Shown one piece after another: positions 34,300 to 44,392 of a stretch of DNA of 64,000 nt. The first letter of the stretch is position 1. Each line of letters opens with the position of its first letter. Location of the stretch: positions 1 through 64,000 of the forward strand of contig URPV01000001.1 of assembly GCA_900549805.1 (NCBI GenBank), written 5' to 3'. This stretch comes from an uncultured Veillonella sp. (GTDB lineage Bacteria; Bacillota; Negativicutes; Veillonellales; Veillonellaceae). Below the pieces are notes generated by a model that was not told the origin of the DNA, did not search any database, and saw only the letters and a program-made list of their open reading frames with translations. A program made the position numbers and the translations under genes.

Positions 34300-35493
34300 A
34301 TGAGTGAAGAAAGACATGGCTATTTTGGTGCCTTTGGGGGCCAATTTATGCCGGAAACATTGATGAATGCAGTCATCGAATTAGAAGAAGCCTACAATAA
34401 GTACAAGGATGATCCTGAATTTATCAAGGATGTGGAAGACCTCCACTGGAATTATACAGGTCGCCCGTCCCTTCTCTACTATGCTAAGCGCATGACAGAA
34501 GACTTGGGTGGTGCTAAAATCTACCTCAAGCGGGAAGACCTCAACCACACGGGGTCTCATAAGCTTAATAATGTAATCGGCCAGATGCTGTTGGCTAAGC
34601 GCATGGGCAAGACTCGAGTTATCGCTGAAACCGGGGCTGGCCAACATGGTGTGGCCACCGCTACCATAGCGGCCCTCATGGGGATGGAGTGTGAAGTCTT
34701 CATGGGCCAGGAGGATTGCGAACGGCAAGCCCTTAACGTATATCGTATGGAACTCTTGGGGGCCAAGGTTCATCCTGTTACTTCAGGTACGGGGACCTTG
34801 AAGGATGCCGTATCCGAGGCTATGCGGGAGTGGACCAACCGCATGGATGATACCCACTATGTTTTGGGGTCCGTTATGGGCGCTCATCCTTTCCCAACTA
34901 TCGTACGGGACTTCCAATCCATTATCTCTCGAGAAGCACGTGAGCAAATCCTTGCTGCTGAAGGCAAGTTGCCAAGTGCTGTTATGGCTTGCGTAGGGGG
35001 CGGTTCTAACGCCATTGGCATGTTCTATCACTTTATCCCTGACCAAGGGGTTCGACTCATCGGCTGCGAAGCGGCTGGTCGTGGTGTTGATACAGACCAA
35101 AATGCGGCTACTATGGCTAATGGTACGGTGGGTATCTTCCACGGTATGAAGTCCTATTTCTGCCAAGATCAAGATGGGCAGATTGCACCGGTGTATTCCA
35201 TCTCTGCTGGCTTGGACTACCCTGGCATTGGGCCTGAACACGCCAACTTGAGAGATAGTGGCCGGGCTGAGTACGTACCGGTAACGGACGACGAGGCTGT
35301 AGATGCCTTTGAATACTTGTCCCGCCTAGAAGGGATTATTCCTGCTATTGAAAGTGCTCATGCGGTAGCTCATGCCCGCAAGATTGCACCGGCTATGAGT
35401 AAGGACGACATCATCATCATTTGTTTATCTGGTCGTGGCGATAAGGACGTAGCGGCTATGGCTAAGTATAGAGGGGTAGAAATCCATGAGTAA
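34300..35493 (+). CDS. trpB: Tryptophan synthase beta chain
   Basis: Condenses indole with serine using pyridoxal phosphate. The 397-residue TrpB1-type chain has the PLP lysine in HTGSHKLNN near residue 87, the phosphate-binding GGGSNAIG near 233, and the catalytic Glu in AETGAGQHG. It overlaps trpA by 8 bases, which fits the tight alpha-beta complex. GGAGA lies before the ATG. Confidence 0.97.
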   Translation: MSEERHGYFGAFGGQFMPETLMNAVIELEEAYNKYKDDPEFIKDVEDLHWNYTGRPSLLYYAKRMTEDLGGAKIYLKREDLNHTGSHKLNNVIGQMLLAKRMGKTRVIAETGAGQHGVATATIAALMGMECEVFMGQEDCERQALNVYRMELLGAKVHPVTSGTGTLKDAVSEAMREWTNRMDDTHYVLGSVMGAHPFPTIVRDFQSIISREAREQILAAEGKLPSAVMACVGGGSNAIGMFYHFIPDQGVRLIGCEAAGRGVDTDQNAATMANGTVGIFHGMKSYFCQDQDGQIAPVYSISAGLDYPGIGPEHANLRDSGRAEYVPVTDDEAVDAFEYLSRLEGIIPAIESAHAVAHARKIAPAMSKDDIIIICLSGRGDKDVAAMAKYRGVEIHE

Positions 35494-36271
35494 GATTCAA
35501 GATGCATTTAAGGGGGGGAAGGCTTTCATTCCATTTATCTCTGCCGGCGATCACGGTATTGAGACTACGGAACGTTACATCCGGATTATGGCTAAGGCAG
35601 GGGCGGATATGATCGAAATCGGTATTCCTTTCTCCGATCCGACGGCGGAAGGCCCTGTTATTCAAGAAGCTAGCAGCCGGGCCCTTTCTACAGGGGTTAA
35701 GATTGACGATATTTTCGCCATGGTGGATCGTTTGCGGACTGGCCAAGATGCTTTGACCCTTCCTTTAGTCTTTATGACCTATCTCAATCCTATCTATGTG
35801 TATGGGCGGGAAAAGTTCCTTAGCCGCTGCCAAGAGGTCAATATTTCTGGCCTCATCATTCCGGACATGCCTTTTGAAGAAAAGGGCGAACTCCAAGGTT
35901 ATGCCAAGGAACACGGAGTGGATATCGTATCACTTATTGCACCAACTTCAGAAAACCGTATCGGCATGATTGCTAAAGAGGCGCAAGGCTTTATTTATTG
36001 CGTATCTTCTTTGGGCGTAACAGGTGTGCGCAGTGAAATTAAAACCGATATTAAATCTATTGTAGATACTATCCGCAAATATACGGATATCCCTGTAGCT
36101 GTAGGCTTTGGCATCTCCACACCAGACCAAGCAGCAGCTATGGCCAAGGTGTCCGATGGGGCTATCGTAGGGTCTGCTATCGTTAAATTGGTAGCCCAGT
36201 ATGGAGACCAAGCTGACCAAGCCCTCTTCGACTATGTTCAGTCTATGAAAGAAGCAGTCATCAAGGCATGA
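35486..36271 (+). CDS. trpA: Tryptophan synthase alpha chain
   Basis: Cleaves indole-3-glycerol phosphate to indole, which is channelled to TrpB. The 261-residue TIM barrel has the catalytic Glu in [17 protein letters not shown] near residue 44 and, about 80 residues later, the catalytic-Asp motif usually written PDxPxEE is present as IPDMPFEE. The phosphate site VGFGIS and GSAIV follow. It ends the trp operon. No strong terminator follows before the ileS promoter, so some read-through into the ileS leader is possible. Confidence 0.96.
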   Translation: MSKIQDAFKGGKAFIPFISAGDHGIETTERYIRIMAKAGADMIEIGIPFSDPTAEGPVIQEASSRALSTGVKIDDIFAMVDRLRTGQDALTLPLVFMTYLNPIYVYGREKFLSRCQEVNISGLIIPDMPFEEKGELQGYAKEHGVDIVSLIAPTSENRIGMIAKEAQGFIYCVSSLGVTGVRSEIKTDIKSIVDTIRKYTDIPVAVGFGISTPDQAAAMAKVSDGAIVGSAIVKLVAQYGDQADQALFDYVQSMKEAVIKA

Positions 36272-36352
36272 CTGTAGGAAGAGTGCATTATGTCTAATTT
36301 TGAAGACCGCAGTCCTAGGCCATAGTCTAACTAGTTGCCTATTAGGCTACTG

Positions 36353-36380
36353 TTGACAGGGCCTTAAGGACTGCTATAAT
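36353..36380 (+). promoter_or_regulatory. Promoter of ileS
   Basis: TTGACA, a 16-base spacer and TATAAT, just upstream of the isoleucine T-box leader. Confidence 0.85.
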
Positions 36381-36386
36381 GGTAGT

Positions 36387-36622
36387 GTTATAGATAAAAG
36401 CGATGATGAAGACGGCAACATTCAACAAACCTTCAGAGAGCGAGCCAGCTGCTGTGAGGCTCGTAGGTGGGGATGGAGCGGATCACTTTTGAGCTCGGGC
36501 AACCGCGGCTAGCCCCGTTATAGGCATAAGAGGCTGAGTCCTTATACGATTACTAGAGACTCAGTCAGTAGGGTGGTACCACGGACATAACGTTCGTCCC
36601 TTCGGGGACGGGCGCTTTTTTT
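36387..36622 (+). ncRNA. Isoleucine T-box riboswitch (ileS leader)
   Basis: The stem I landmarks are CAGAGAGCG and the GCTGTGAGG region. The specifier codon ATC is at 36482-36484, followed by ACTTTTGAG. The T-box AGGGTGGTACCACGG lies at 36570-36584. The terminator stem CGTTCGTCCC-TTCG-GGGACGGGCG is at 36591-36614 with seven T after it. Uncharged tRNA-Ile would stabilise the antiterminator and raise IleRS expression. Confidence 0.95.
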
Positions 36623-36706
36623 ATGCTTGGCCGCCTTTTTGATAAGGTTAGACCCTCTGCAGACCTCTGTGGAGACCGTCATAGATTTTGAGTGAGGAGA
36701 CAGATT

Positions 36707-39550
36707 ATGGATTACGGTAAAACATTACACCTGCCAGAAACCGAATTCCCTATGCGAGGCAATTTGCCTAAGCGGGAACCAGAATTTATCAAGTTCTGGG
36801 AAGACAATGATATTTATAAGAAACGCTTAGCCTTACGCCAAGGAGGTAAGCAATTTATCTTGCATGATGGCCCTCCTTACGCAAACGGGAACTTGCATAT
36901 GGGTCATGCCCTTAACAAAACTCTTAAGGACATCATCATGAAGTACAAGACTATGCAAGGTTTCTACACTCGTTACATCCCAGGCTGGGATACCCATGGT
37001 CTGCCAATTGAACATGCGGTTATCAAGGAAACAGGCCTCAATCGCCATGAAATGTCTCCTTTAGACCTTCGTAAAAAGTGTCATGATTATGCCCTTCAAC
37101 AAGTGGATAAGCAAAAGAAAGACTTTATCCGCTTTGGTGTTTTGGGTGAATGGGACCGCCCTTACTTGACCTTGCGTCCTGAATTTGAAGTTAAGCAAAT
37201 TGGCATTTTCGGAGAAATGGCTAAACGGGGCCATATCTATAAGGGGCTTAAAACCGTTTACTGGTGTACTCACTGTGAAACAGCCTTGGCTGAAGCAGAG
37301 ATTGAATACGCTGATAAAAAATCCTTCTCCATTTATGTTAAATTCCCTTACGTAGCTGAAAAGAAGGTTACCCTACCAGCTGGTGTAGATCCTAAGAAGG
37401 CTTATGCCGTTATTTGGACAACCACCCCTTGGACCATGCCAGCTAACGTGGCTATTTCCGTCAATCCTACATTGGAATACTCTTGGGTACAAGTGGGGGA
37501 AGAATACTACCTCATGGCTACTGAACTGGTGGACTCCGCCTTGAAGGATGCCAAGGTAGAAGATTATAAGATCCTCAACACCTTCCCTGGGACAGATTTA
37601 GAATTGGCTGAATTCAAACATCCATTTATCGAACGGTCCTCCTTCATCCTTTTGGGCGACCACGTAACCTTAGATGCCGGTACTGGCTGTGTACACACAG
37701 CTCCTGCCCACGGCGTAGAAGACTTTGATGTGGTGGCTAAATACAAGAACGAAGGCAAGATTGATTTGCCGATCGTATCCTTGGTAGACCCACAAGGTAA
37801 GTACACATCGGAAGTGGACCAAGGGCGTTATGGGGATACAGAAGTTCCATTGACTGGCGTAGAAATTCATGATGCAGAAGTACCCGTTATCAAGATTTTG
37901 GCCCATAATGAAAATCTTTTAGCAAAGGGGTCTTTGCATCACCAATACGCTCACTGCTGGCGCTGTAAAAATCCTATTATCAACCGGGCTACAGAACAAT
38001 GGTTTGCCTCCGTTGATGGCTTCCGCCAAGAAGCCTTGGATGCTATCGATAAGCAAGTTCAATGGATTCCAGCTTGGGGGCATGACCGCATCTACAACAT
38101 GGTACGAGACCGCGGTGACTGGTGCATCTCCCGGCAACGGGCTTGGGGCGTGCCAATCCCTGTTTACTATTGCGAAAAATGCGGCCACTACGAAATCAAT
38201 GATGATACAATTCAAGCCCTTCAAGCTTGGGTGGCTAAAGAGGGATCTAATGCATGGTGGGCACACTCTGCAGAGGAACTTCTCCCAGCTGGGTATAAGT
38301 GCTCTCAATGTGGGCATGATCATTTCCGCAAGGAAACGGATATCATGGATGTGTGGTTCGATTCTGGTTCTTCTTGGGCTGGTGTTTTGGAAGTCAACGA
38401 TCTTCCTGTACCAACAGCTATGTACTTGGAAGGGTCTGACCAACATCGTGGTTGGTTTAACTCCTCCTTGCTCACTTGTGTGGCAACCACAGGTAAGGCG
38501 CCATACAATTCTGTCTTGACTCATGGCTTCGTAGTGGATGGGGAAGGCCGTAAAATGTCTAAGTCCGTTGGTAATACGGTAGCTCCATCTGATATCATCG
38601 ATGTTTATGGCGCTGATGTTATGCGGCTTTGGGTATCCTCGGCAGACTATCAAGGTGATGTACGTCTCTCCAAGGACATCATCAAACAATTGTCCGATGT
38701 ATACCGTAAGATTCGTAATACCTTCCGATTCCTCTTGGGTAACTTGGATGACTTCAATCCAAATACCGATAAGGTGCCTTATAAGGACCTAGAAGAAATT
38801 GATAAGTGGGCCCTCCTCCGTCTGGAAGAAGTGCGGACTAAGGTTACAGAAGCTTACGAAAACTATGAATTCCATGTACTCTACCATGCTATTCATAATT
38901 TCTGCACGGTAGACTTATCCTCCATCTACTTGGATATCTTGAAGGATACTATGTATGCAGAAATCGCTACAGCTCCTGCTCGTCGATCTGCCCAAACCGC
39001 TATCTATGAAATCGTCAAGACCCTTATGGCTATGGTGACACCGGTTCTCTCCTTTACAGCAGAAGAAGTCTACCAATTCTTGCCAAAAGAAGAAGGAATG
39101 CCTGAATCTGTTATGCTTCTGGATTGGCCACAAGCTAAACCGGAATATGTGGATAAAGATCTTAAGGATAAGTGGGATGCCCTCTTAGTCCTTCGCAGCG
39201 AATTGACTAAGGCTCTTGAATTGGCTCGTCAAAATAAGGTCATCGGCCATCCTTTGGATGCAGCTGTCACCGTATATGCTAATGGCGAGGCTTACAAGAC
39301 CTTATCTGCTTTGGGGCAAGACGGCTTGGCTAAACTCCTCATTGTATCGGAAGCGGCTGTAGTAGAAGGTAAGGACAAGGCTCCTGCTGCTGCCTCCTTC
39401 TCTGAAGAAGTGGATATCGCTACCCATGTTGTGGCATCGCCATTGGAAAAATGTGAACGCTGCTGGATTCACAAGGCTGATGTAGGTGTTGATGCGGATC
39501 ATCCAACCCTCTGCGGACGCTGCGCGACTGTTGTAAAAGCAAGTTGCTAA
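36707..39550 (+). CDS. ileS: Isoleucyl-tRNA synthetase
   Basis: Charges tRNA-Ile. The 947-residue class I enzyme has the HIGH-type motif HMGH in PYANGNLHMGHALNK near residue 63 and KMSKS in GRKMSKSVGN near residue 616. The CP1 editing domain lies between them (TTTPWTMPAN). The C-terminal zinc ribbon CERCW and CGRC is intact at about residues 915-938, typical of the bacterial (type 1, mupirocin-sensitive) form. ATG 36707 follows GAGGAGA; the upstream GTG at 36692 overlaps that site. Expression is set by the T-box leader. Confidence 0.97.
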   Translation: MDYGKTLHLPETEFPMRGNLPKREPEFIKFWEDNDIYKKRLALRQGGKQFILHDGPPYANGNLHMGHALNKTLKDIIMKYKTMQGFYTRYIPGWDTHGLPIEHAVIKETGLNRHEMSPLDLRKKCHDYALQQVDKQKKDFIRFGVLGEWDRPYLTLRPEFEVKQIGIFGEMAKRGHIYKGLKTVYWCTHCETALAEAEIEYADKKSFSIYVKFPYVAEKKVTLPAGVDPKKAYAVIWTTTPWTMPANVAISVNPTLEYSWVQVGEEYYLMATELVDSALKDAKVEDYKILNTFPGTDLELAEFKHPFIERSSFILLGDHVTLDAGTGCVHTAPAHGVEDFDVVAKYKNEGKIDLPIVSLVDPQGKYTSEVDQGRYGDTEVPLTGVEIHDAEVPVIKILAHNENLLAKGSLHHQYAHCWRCKNPIINRATEQWFASVDGFRQEALDAIDKQVQWIPAWGHDRIYNMVRDRGDWCISRQRAWGVPIPVYYCEKCGHYEINDDTIQALQAWVAKEGSNAWWAHSAEELLPAGYKCSQCGHDHFRKETDIMDVWFDSGSSWAGVLEVNDLPVPTAMYLEGSDQHRGWFNSSLLTCVATTGKAPYNSVLTHGFVVDGEGRKMSKSVGNTVAPSDIIDVYGADVMRLWVSSADYQGDVRLSKDIIKQLSDVYRKIRNTFRFLLGNLDDFNPNTDKVPYKDLEEIDKWALLRLEEVRTKVTEAYENYEFHVLYHAIHNFCTVDLSSIYLDILKDTMYAEIATAPARRSAQTAIYEIVKTLMAMVTPVLSFTAEEVYQFLPKEEGMPESVMLLDWPQAKPEYVDKDLKDKWDALLVLRSELTKALELARQNKVIGHPLDAAVTVYANGEAYKTLSALGQDGLAKLLIVSEAAVVEGKDKAPAAASFSEEVDIATHVVASPLEKCERCWIHKADVGVDADHPTLCGRCATVVKASC

Positions 39551-39601
39551 TGTGCCTCTTGCGGATTTTTCTGAAAGGCGTATAGTGGAAGTATACTATT
39601 T

Positions 39602-39631
39602 TGAAAGAGGCTATCTTAGATGGCCTCTTTC
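39602..39631 (+). terminator. Hairpin after ileS
   Basis: GAAAGAGGC pairs with GCCTCTTTC across a 12-base loop. The tail has little T, so this may be a weak terminator ahead of the dehydrogenase gene. Confidence 0.5.
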
Positions 39632-39652
39632 ATCTATAGAGGAGGTTCTCTT

Positions 39653-40741
39653 ATGAAATCTATGAGCATGGCTAATTACTCCTATGGGGAGGATTGTTTT
39701 AAGGATATTCCACGGGTTATGAAGACCTATTCCGTATCATCCGCTGTTTTGTTGGGCGGGGAACGGGCCCTAGGGTCCTGTGCTGATGAGTTGACACAGG
39801 CTTTAGAAGAGGCTGGCGTCAAGGTGACAGGTCGCTTTGTATATGGTAAGAATTCTACCCAAAGTAATATCGACAAGTGGGCGGCCCATCCTGATGTACA
39901 GGCTGCAGATGTCATCTTTGGTATCGGTGGCGGTCGGGCCTTGGATACGGCTAAAATGGTTTCTTTGGCCTTGGGTAAACCTTGCTTCACGGTGCCAACC
40001 ATCTGTTCTAACTGTTCCTCTGGCACAGCCATCACTGTAGTTTATAATGATGACGGATCCTTACTTCGCTATGGCTACCCGGAAGCACCTCTTCATATCT
40101 TTATCAACACCAAGGTCATTGCTAATGCACCGGTTGAGTATTTCTGGGCCGGCATCGGGGATGGTATCTCCAAAGCTCCTGAAGTAGACCATGCCAAGGA
40201 TGCCTACTTGGCGGCAGGCCATAGTTTATCCCATACGGCTGCCTTGGGTATAGCTATTTCGGAATCCTCTAAGGAGGCCTTCTATACTTATGGCAAGCAA
40301 GGTTTGGAAGATGTGAAAAACCACATTCCTTCCAAGGCGGTAGAGGAAATTGCCCTAGATATTGTGGTCACTACTGGTTATGCGTCTAATTTGACTAACC
40401 AAAAGGACTTTTACTTTAACTCCTGCCATGCGCATGCCTTCTACAACGCTACCACTCGTTTGCCAAGGGAGGGGGTCTTCCTCCACGGTCAAGTGGTCTC
40501 CTTCGGTGTCTTGGTCCTCCATGCCTACTTTGAAGAAATGGATGAATTGAAACGGGTTATGGAATTCAACCATTCTATAGGTCTTCCTGTGACACTTGCT
40601 GAGATGAATTTGAAAGCTGATCAAGTGCCGCAATTGGTAAAATGGGCTATGGATACTAATGAGTACCGCACGACCCCATTTGATCCTGACAAGTATGCGG
40701 CAGCTATATTGACCGTTGACCGTTTAGGCCGGGCCCTATAA
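39653..40741 (+). CDS. Iron-containing alcohol dehydrogenase family protein (glycerol dehydrogenase-like)
   Basis: A 362-residue group III dehydrogenase with an N-terminal Rossmann-like part (FGIGGGRALDTAKM, the NAD-binding glycine-rich turn) and an all-helical metal-binding domain. Likely metal ligands are the Asp in GIGDGISKAPE, the His in SCHAHAFYN and the His in FLHGQVVSFG. The arrangement is closest to GldA-type glycerol or related polyol dehydrogenases. AGAGGAGG precedes ATG 39653. It is a single gene between terminators, so context does not refine the substrate. Confidence 0.85.
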   Translation: MKSMSMANYSYGEDCFKDIPRVMKTYSVSSAVLLGGERALGSCADELTQALEEAGVKVTGRFVYGKNSTQSNIDKWAAHPDVQAADVIFGIGGGRALDTAKMVSLALGKPCFTVPTICSNCSSGTAITVVYNDDGSLLRYGYPEAPLHIFINTKVIANAPVEYFWAGIGDGISKAPEVDHAKDAYLAAGHSLSHTAALGIAISESSKEAFYTYGKQGLEDVKNHIPSKAVEEIALDIVVTTGYASNLTNQKDFYFNSCHAHAFYNATTRLPREGVFLHGQVVSFGVLVLHAYFEEMDELKRVMEFNHSIGLPVTLAEMNLKADQVPQLVKWAMDTNEYRTTPFDPDKYAAAILTVDRLGRAL

Positions 40742-40766
40742 GAAACTGTATAAGGAGTTATAAGCA

Positions 40767-40798
40767 AGGACGCCCCTGTCATTCAAGGGGCGTCCTTG
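40767..40798 (+). terminator. Terminator after the dehydrogenase gene
   Basis: AAGGACGCCCC pairs with GGGGCGTCCTT around a 10-base loop. A TATAAT box for the next gene begins just after it. Confidence 0.75.
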
Positions 40799-40866
40799 TG
40801 GTATAATGGGCAGGAGTATGAATCGTGAAAAGGGCTTGTAAGATTTATATCAAGGGAGGATATACC

Positions 40867-41658
40867 ATGAAAGCAGTGTACAAAATTACATCCTTAGCTG
40901 TGGCGGCTCTTATAGCTGTAGGCCTTGGCACCAGTGCTGTACAAGCGGCGGGGGGCAAGCACATGGTCATGCAGGTAAGCCAAGTCAATGTAGACCCAAC
41001 TAAGGAAGCGGTATACAACTATTACGGCCAAAAGGTAGCCAAGAAGTCCGTGAAAAACTTAGAGGGCACATTGGCCGTCTATAAGTCTGTTAATGAAATG
41101 ACTCCTACTGAGAACACGACTGTGGAAGTTTTTCAAGATCCAGGGGCTATCAAGGCCTACAATAAGTCCAAGGACATGCGCGATTTCCAAAAGGCTATGA
41201 CCATTGGCGTTACCACTGAGTCCAGCCAAGGAGGGACTCCTTTCTATGCTAAGGAAATTCAGGTGCCCCTCTATACCATGGGGATTGCTGACACTAAAAT
41301 CCTATCCTTGGAAACCTATGTAGTAGGACAAGGACAAGTGGCTAAGGTTAAGGGAAGCCTCTTGCAAGCAGAAGTTAAGGGGCTGTCTAGTAATGGGCAA
41401 GCTACACAGACTATTGCTAGCCAGGCTGGTCTCTATGCCACCTATATGGCCACTATGAATGAGGCCCCTAATACCATTACGGTAGCCCGGGTCTTCGTCA
41501 ATCAATCCGCCTATAATGCCTACGTAAATAGCCCTGCTCGAGCAGCCTTACAAGAGCTTATTAATCCTCTAATCATCAGTCAAAGGGGGCAGGCTAGTCG
41601 CTTGCGAGTTTCCTATGATAAGGGTGGATTGGACTACCAAGAGTCGCTTAAAAAATAG
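40867..41658 (+). CDS. Exported protein with two ABM-like (antibiotic biosynthesis monooxygenase fold) units
   Basis: A 263-residue protein with a Sec signal peptide (residues 1-26, ending VQA-AG). The mature part looks like two ferredoxin-like alpha/beta units in tandem. The first has VEVFQDPGAIKAYNKSKDM and the second VARVFVNQSAYNAYVNSPA, both matching the strand-helix 'E-x-[YF]-x-[DN]-x-x-A' pattern of ABM domains. Cytoplasmic ABM proteins oxidise quinones or degrade haem; an exported tandem form has no assigned role. GGGAGG precedes the ATG. It lies 21 bases before a Cof phosphatase gene. Confidence 0.7.
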   Translation: MKAVYKITSLAVAALIAVGLGTSAVQAAGGKHMVMQVSQVNVDPTKEAVYNYYGQKVAKKSVKNLEGTLAVYKSVNEMTPTENTTVEVFQDPGAIKAYNKSKDMRDFQKAMTIGVTTESSQGGTPFYAKEIQVPLYTMGIADTKILSLETYVVGQGQVAKVKGSLLQAEVKGLSSNGQATQTIASQAGLYATYMATMNEAPNTITVARVFVNQSAYNAYVNSPARAALQELINPLIISQRGQASRLRVSYDKGGLDYQESLKK

Positions 41659-41679
41659 GAATATATTCTTTGGAGCTTT

Positions 41680-42531
41680 ATGAAACTATCTATAAGAAGA
41701 CCTATACAGTTTGTAGCCACTGATGTGGATGGTACCTTAGTGGGTCCTGATAAAACTGTCAGTCCCGCTGCTAAAGGAGCTATTAATAGGGCCATCGATA
41801 GGGGGATTAAGGTGGCTATTGCTTCTGGCCGGGCCTATGATGAGATGTTTGAAATCTTTGAAAAACTCCCTCGGGTTCGATACTTTATCTGTACTAATGG
41901 GGCGGTGGTGATGGACCGGAAAACCGGGGAATGCCTTTATCATGAGTGCTTTGATAAGGACTTGGCACTAGAAATTCTTACTCGCCTCATGGCCTATGAT
42001 GTGTATGTAGAGGCCTATATGGGCCACCAAGTCTTTGGCCAAATACAGCCAGAAGATCGCCTACCTTACTTCTTTAACGATCAGGTAAGAGGCCTTATTT
42101 TGGCCTCTCGGACTATGATCGGGGACCTTTATTCCCATGTGAAAGCCGCCCCTCAAGGGCCAGAGAAAATTCAGATTTTCTATGGAGACCCAGCCATGGA
42201 AACTCGGATTTTGGCTGATTTTAAAGACCATCCGGGCTTTGATGTCCTCCAGTCTAGTGAGGGAAACTTGGAGTTCGTCATGTTGCAAAATACCAAGGGA
42301 ACAGCTGTTAAGGCTCTAGCCGATCGATGGGGACTTTCACCCGATCAGGTTATGACCATAGGTGACAGCCACAATGATATGTCCATGCTATCCTATGCAG
42401 GTGTTTCCGTGGCTATGGGTAATGCAGACCAGGTCGTTAAAGATCTGGCCAAGTACCAAACTGATAGCAATGAAGAAGATGGATTTGCCAGGGCCTTAGA
42501 GGCTGTACTTGCGGCTAATGAAAAATGGTAA
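41680..42531 (+). CDS. Cof-type HAD-superfamily phosphatase
   Basis: A 283-residue haloacid dehalogenase-type hydrolase with the type IIB cap. Motif I is ATDVDGTL (nucleophile and acid Asp, residues about 15 and 17), motif II is IASGRAYDE, motif III includes the Lys of QNTKGTAVKAL, and motif IV is IGDSHNDMSML. Such enzymes act on sugar phosphates, flavin precursors or pyridoxal phosphate with broad specificity. It is probably cotranscribed with the exported protein gene just upstream. Confidence 0.9.
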   Translation: MKLSIRRPIQFVATDVDGTLVGPDKTVSPAAKGAINRAIDRGIKVAIASGRAYDEMFEIFEKLPRVRYFICTNGAVVMDRKTGECLYHECFDKDLALEILTRLMAYDVYVEAYMGHQVFGQIQPEDRLPYFFNDQVRGLILASRTMIGDLYSHVKAAPQGPEKIQIFYGDPAMETRILADFKDHPGFDVLQSSEGNLEFVMLQNTKGTAVKALADRWGLSPDQVMTIGDSHNDMSMLSYAGVSVAMGNADQVVKDLAKYQTDSNEEDGFARALEAVLAANEKW

Positions 42532-42549
42532 TCATGAAGGCGGTCTTTT

Positions 42550-42576
42550 TTGACCGATGGAATAGTATGCTATAAT
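42550..42576 (+). promoter_or_regulatory. Possible guaA promoter
   Basis: TATAAT at 42571-42576 with TTGACC 15 bases upstream. The spacer is short, so the -35 is uncertain. I see no purine riboswitch here. Confidence 0.5.
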
Positions 42577-42641
42577 AAATAGTAAACTCTCTAGAGTAAT
42601 CCTAAGAACCTATATTCCGATTCTGTGGAGGATATGCGCGA

Positions 42642-44177
42642 ATGGAAGCAAAAGAACTCGTTATCGTCGTTGACTTTGGTGGCCAATATAACCAATTGAT
42701 CGCCCGTCGCGTCCGCGAAAACCATGTATACTGCGAAGTATACCCTTACAACAAAGCCCTTGAGAAAATTAAAGAATTGAAGCCACAAGGGATTATTTTC
42801 ACAGGCGGTCCAAACTCCGTATACGAAGAAGGGGCACCAACTATCGATAAGGAAATTTTCGAATTGGGTATCCCTATCTTGGGTATGTGCTACGGGATGC
42901 AATTCATGGCCCAATCCTTGGGTGGTCAAGTTAAGTCTGCTGACCAACGGGAGTTCGGTAAAACACCTATGGTTACCGACACCACATCCCCTCTCTACAA
43001 GGGCCTTAATAAGGAAGAAATCGTGTGGATGTCCCACGTGGACTATGTAGCGGAAGCCCCACAAGGATTTAAGGTTATCGCGCATACTGATAATTGCCCA
43101 ATTGCATCCATGCAAAACGAAGAGAAGAAACTGTATGCAATGCAATTCCATGCAGAAGTATTGCACACAGAACATGGCAAGGAAATGCTTCACAACTTCT
43201 TGTACGAAGTGTGTGGCTTCACCGGCACTTGGACCATGGCTAACTACGCTAAGACAGCTATTCAAGAGATTCGCGATACCGTAGGGGATGGCAAGGTCCT
43301 CTTGGCCTTGTCAGGCGGCGTTGACTCCTCCGTAGCGGCAGCCTTGATTTCCAAGGCTATTGGTTCTCAATTGACTTGTATTTTCGTCGATCATGGCCTC
43401 ATGCGTAAAAATGAAGGTGACGAAGTAGAAGCGGCCTTTAAGGATTCCGGCATGCACTTTATCCGCGTGGATGCAGAAGAACGCTTCCTCACTAAATTAG
43501 CTGGCTTGGAAGAACCAGAAGCTAAACGTAAAACCATCGGTGAAGAATTTATTCGCGTTTTCGAAGATGAAGGTCGTAAGATTGGGTCCGTTGACTTCTT
43601 GGCACAAGGGACCATCTACCCTGATGTTATTGAATCGGGTGCAGGTGATGCGGCGGTTATTAAGTCCCATCACAACGTAGGTGGCTTACCTGCAGTAGTT
43701 GACTTTAAGGGCCTTATCGAACCACTTCGCAACCTCTTCAAGGACGAAGTTCGTGAATTAGGGGCAGAGCTCGGCTTGGCAGACTACCTCGTATGGCGTC
43801 AACCATTCCCAGGTCCAGGGCTAGCCATTCGCGTAATGGGTGATTTGACCAAAGAAAAATTGGACATCTTACGTGACGCTGACTGGATTTTCCGGGAAGA
43901 AATTGCCAAGGCTGGCCTTGACCGGTCTATCAACCAATACTTTGCGGTTCTCACCAATACCCGTACAGTGGGTGTAATGGGCGACTTCCGCACCTATGAT
44001 TACACCTTGGCTCTCCGCGGTGTAACGACTACAGATTTCATGACTGCTGATTGGGCTCGCATTCCTTACGAGGTTTTGGATACAATTTCCAGCCGTATCG
44101 TAAATGAAGTAAATCATATTAACCGTATCGTTTATGATATTACATCTAAGCCACCAGCAACCATTGAATGGGAATAA
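42642..44177 (+). CDS. guaA: GMP synthase (glutamine-hydrolysing)
   Basis: Converts XMP to GMP with glutamine and ATP. The 511-residue enzyme has an N-terminal amidotransferase domain with the nucleophile in [10 protein letters not shown] near residue 83 and the His-Glu pair in [11 protein letters not shown]. An ATP-pyrophosphatase domain has the P-loop [10 protein letters not shown] near residue 222. The C-terminal dimerisation domain ends [13 protein letters not shown], the canonical end. GTGGAGGA lies upstream of the ATG. It is a monocistronic gene closed by a strong terminator. Confidence 0.97.
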   Translation: MEAKELVIVVDFGGQYNQLIARRVRENHVYCEVYPYNKALEKIKELKPQGIIFTGGPNSVYEEGAPTIDKEIFELGIPILGMCYGMQFMAQSLGGQVKSADQREFGKTPMVTDTTSPLYKGLNKEEIVWMSHVDYVAEAPQGFKVIAHTDNCPIASMQNEEKKLYAMQFHAEVLHTEHGKEMLHNFLYEVCGFTGTWTMANYAKTAIQEIRDTVGDGKVLLALSGGVDSSVAAALISKAIGSQLTCIFVDHGLMRKNEGDEVEAAFKDSGMHFIRVDAEERFLTKLAGLEEPEAKRKTIGEEFIRVFEDEGRKIGSVDFLAQGTIYPDVIESGAGDAAVIKSHHNVGGLPAVVDFKGLIEPLRNLFKDEVRELGAELGLADYLVWRQPFPGPGLAIRVMGDLTKEKLDILRDADWIFREEIAKAGLDRSINQYFAVLTNTRTVGVMGDFRTYDYTLALRGVTTTDFMTADWARIPYEVLDTISSRIVNEVNHINRIVYDITSKPPATIEWE

Positions 44178-44204
44178 ACCCTAGGATTCTTTCCTCATTT
44201 ATAT

Positions 44205-44251
44205 AGAGCAGCCTCTGCTTGCCGTTTATCGGCCAGGGGCTGCTCTTTTTG
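44205..44251 (+). terminator. Terminator after guaA
   Basis: AGAGCAGCC-CTG pairs with CAG-GGGCTGCTCT with an inner GCCG-CGGC stem, followed by five T. Confidence 0.9.
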
Positions 44252-44392
44252 GTAGGTGGGTCACGATTATTTCTATTTGTTTCTGTCAGCCTTTGTAGTA
44301 AAATAATTGTGAAAGTTCTATTAAGATATATGAGATCTGGTTTTATCCTTTGTAGGGCCCGATTAGCTTATATATCATAAAGGAGTAAGACT

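Noticed and set aside
37919..38689. A 256-codon open frame on the minus strand inside ileS
   Set aside because: It lies wholly opposite a clear ileS with intact motifs, has no ribosome site and no recognisable domain; it is a codon-bias shadow.
42541..42641. Purine riboswitch in front of guaA
   Set aside because: The conserved core (TATA-GGNNTGA and TCTACC) is absent; only a promoter-like -10 is visible.
42591..43265. A 224-codon minus-strand frame opposite guaA
   Set aside because: Shadow of guaA; no supporting signal.
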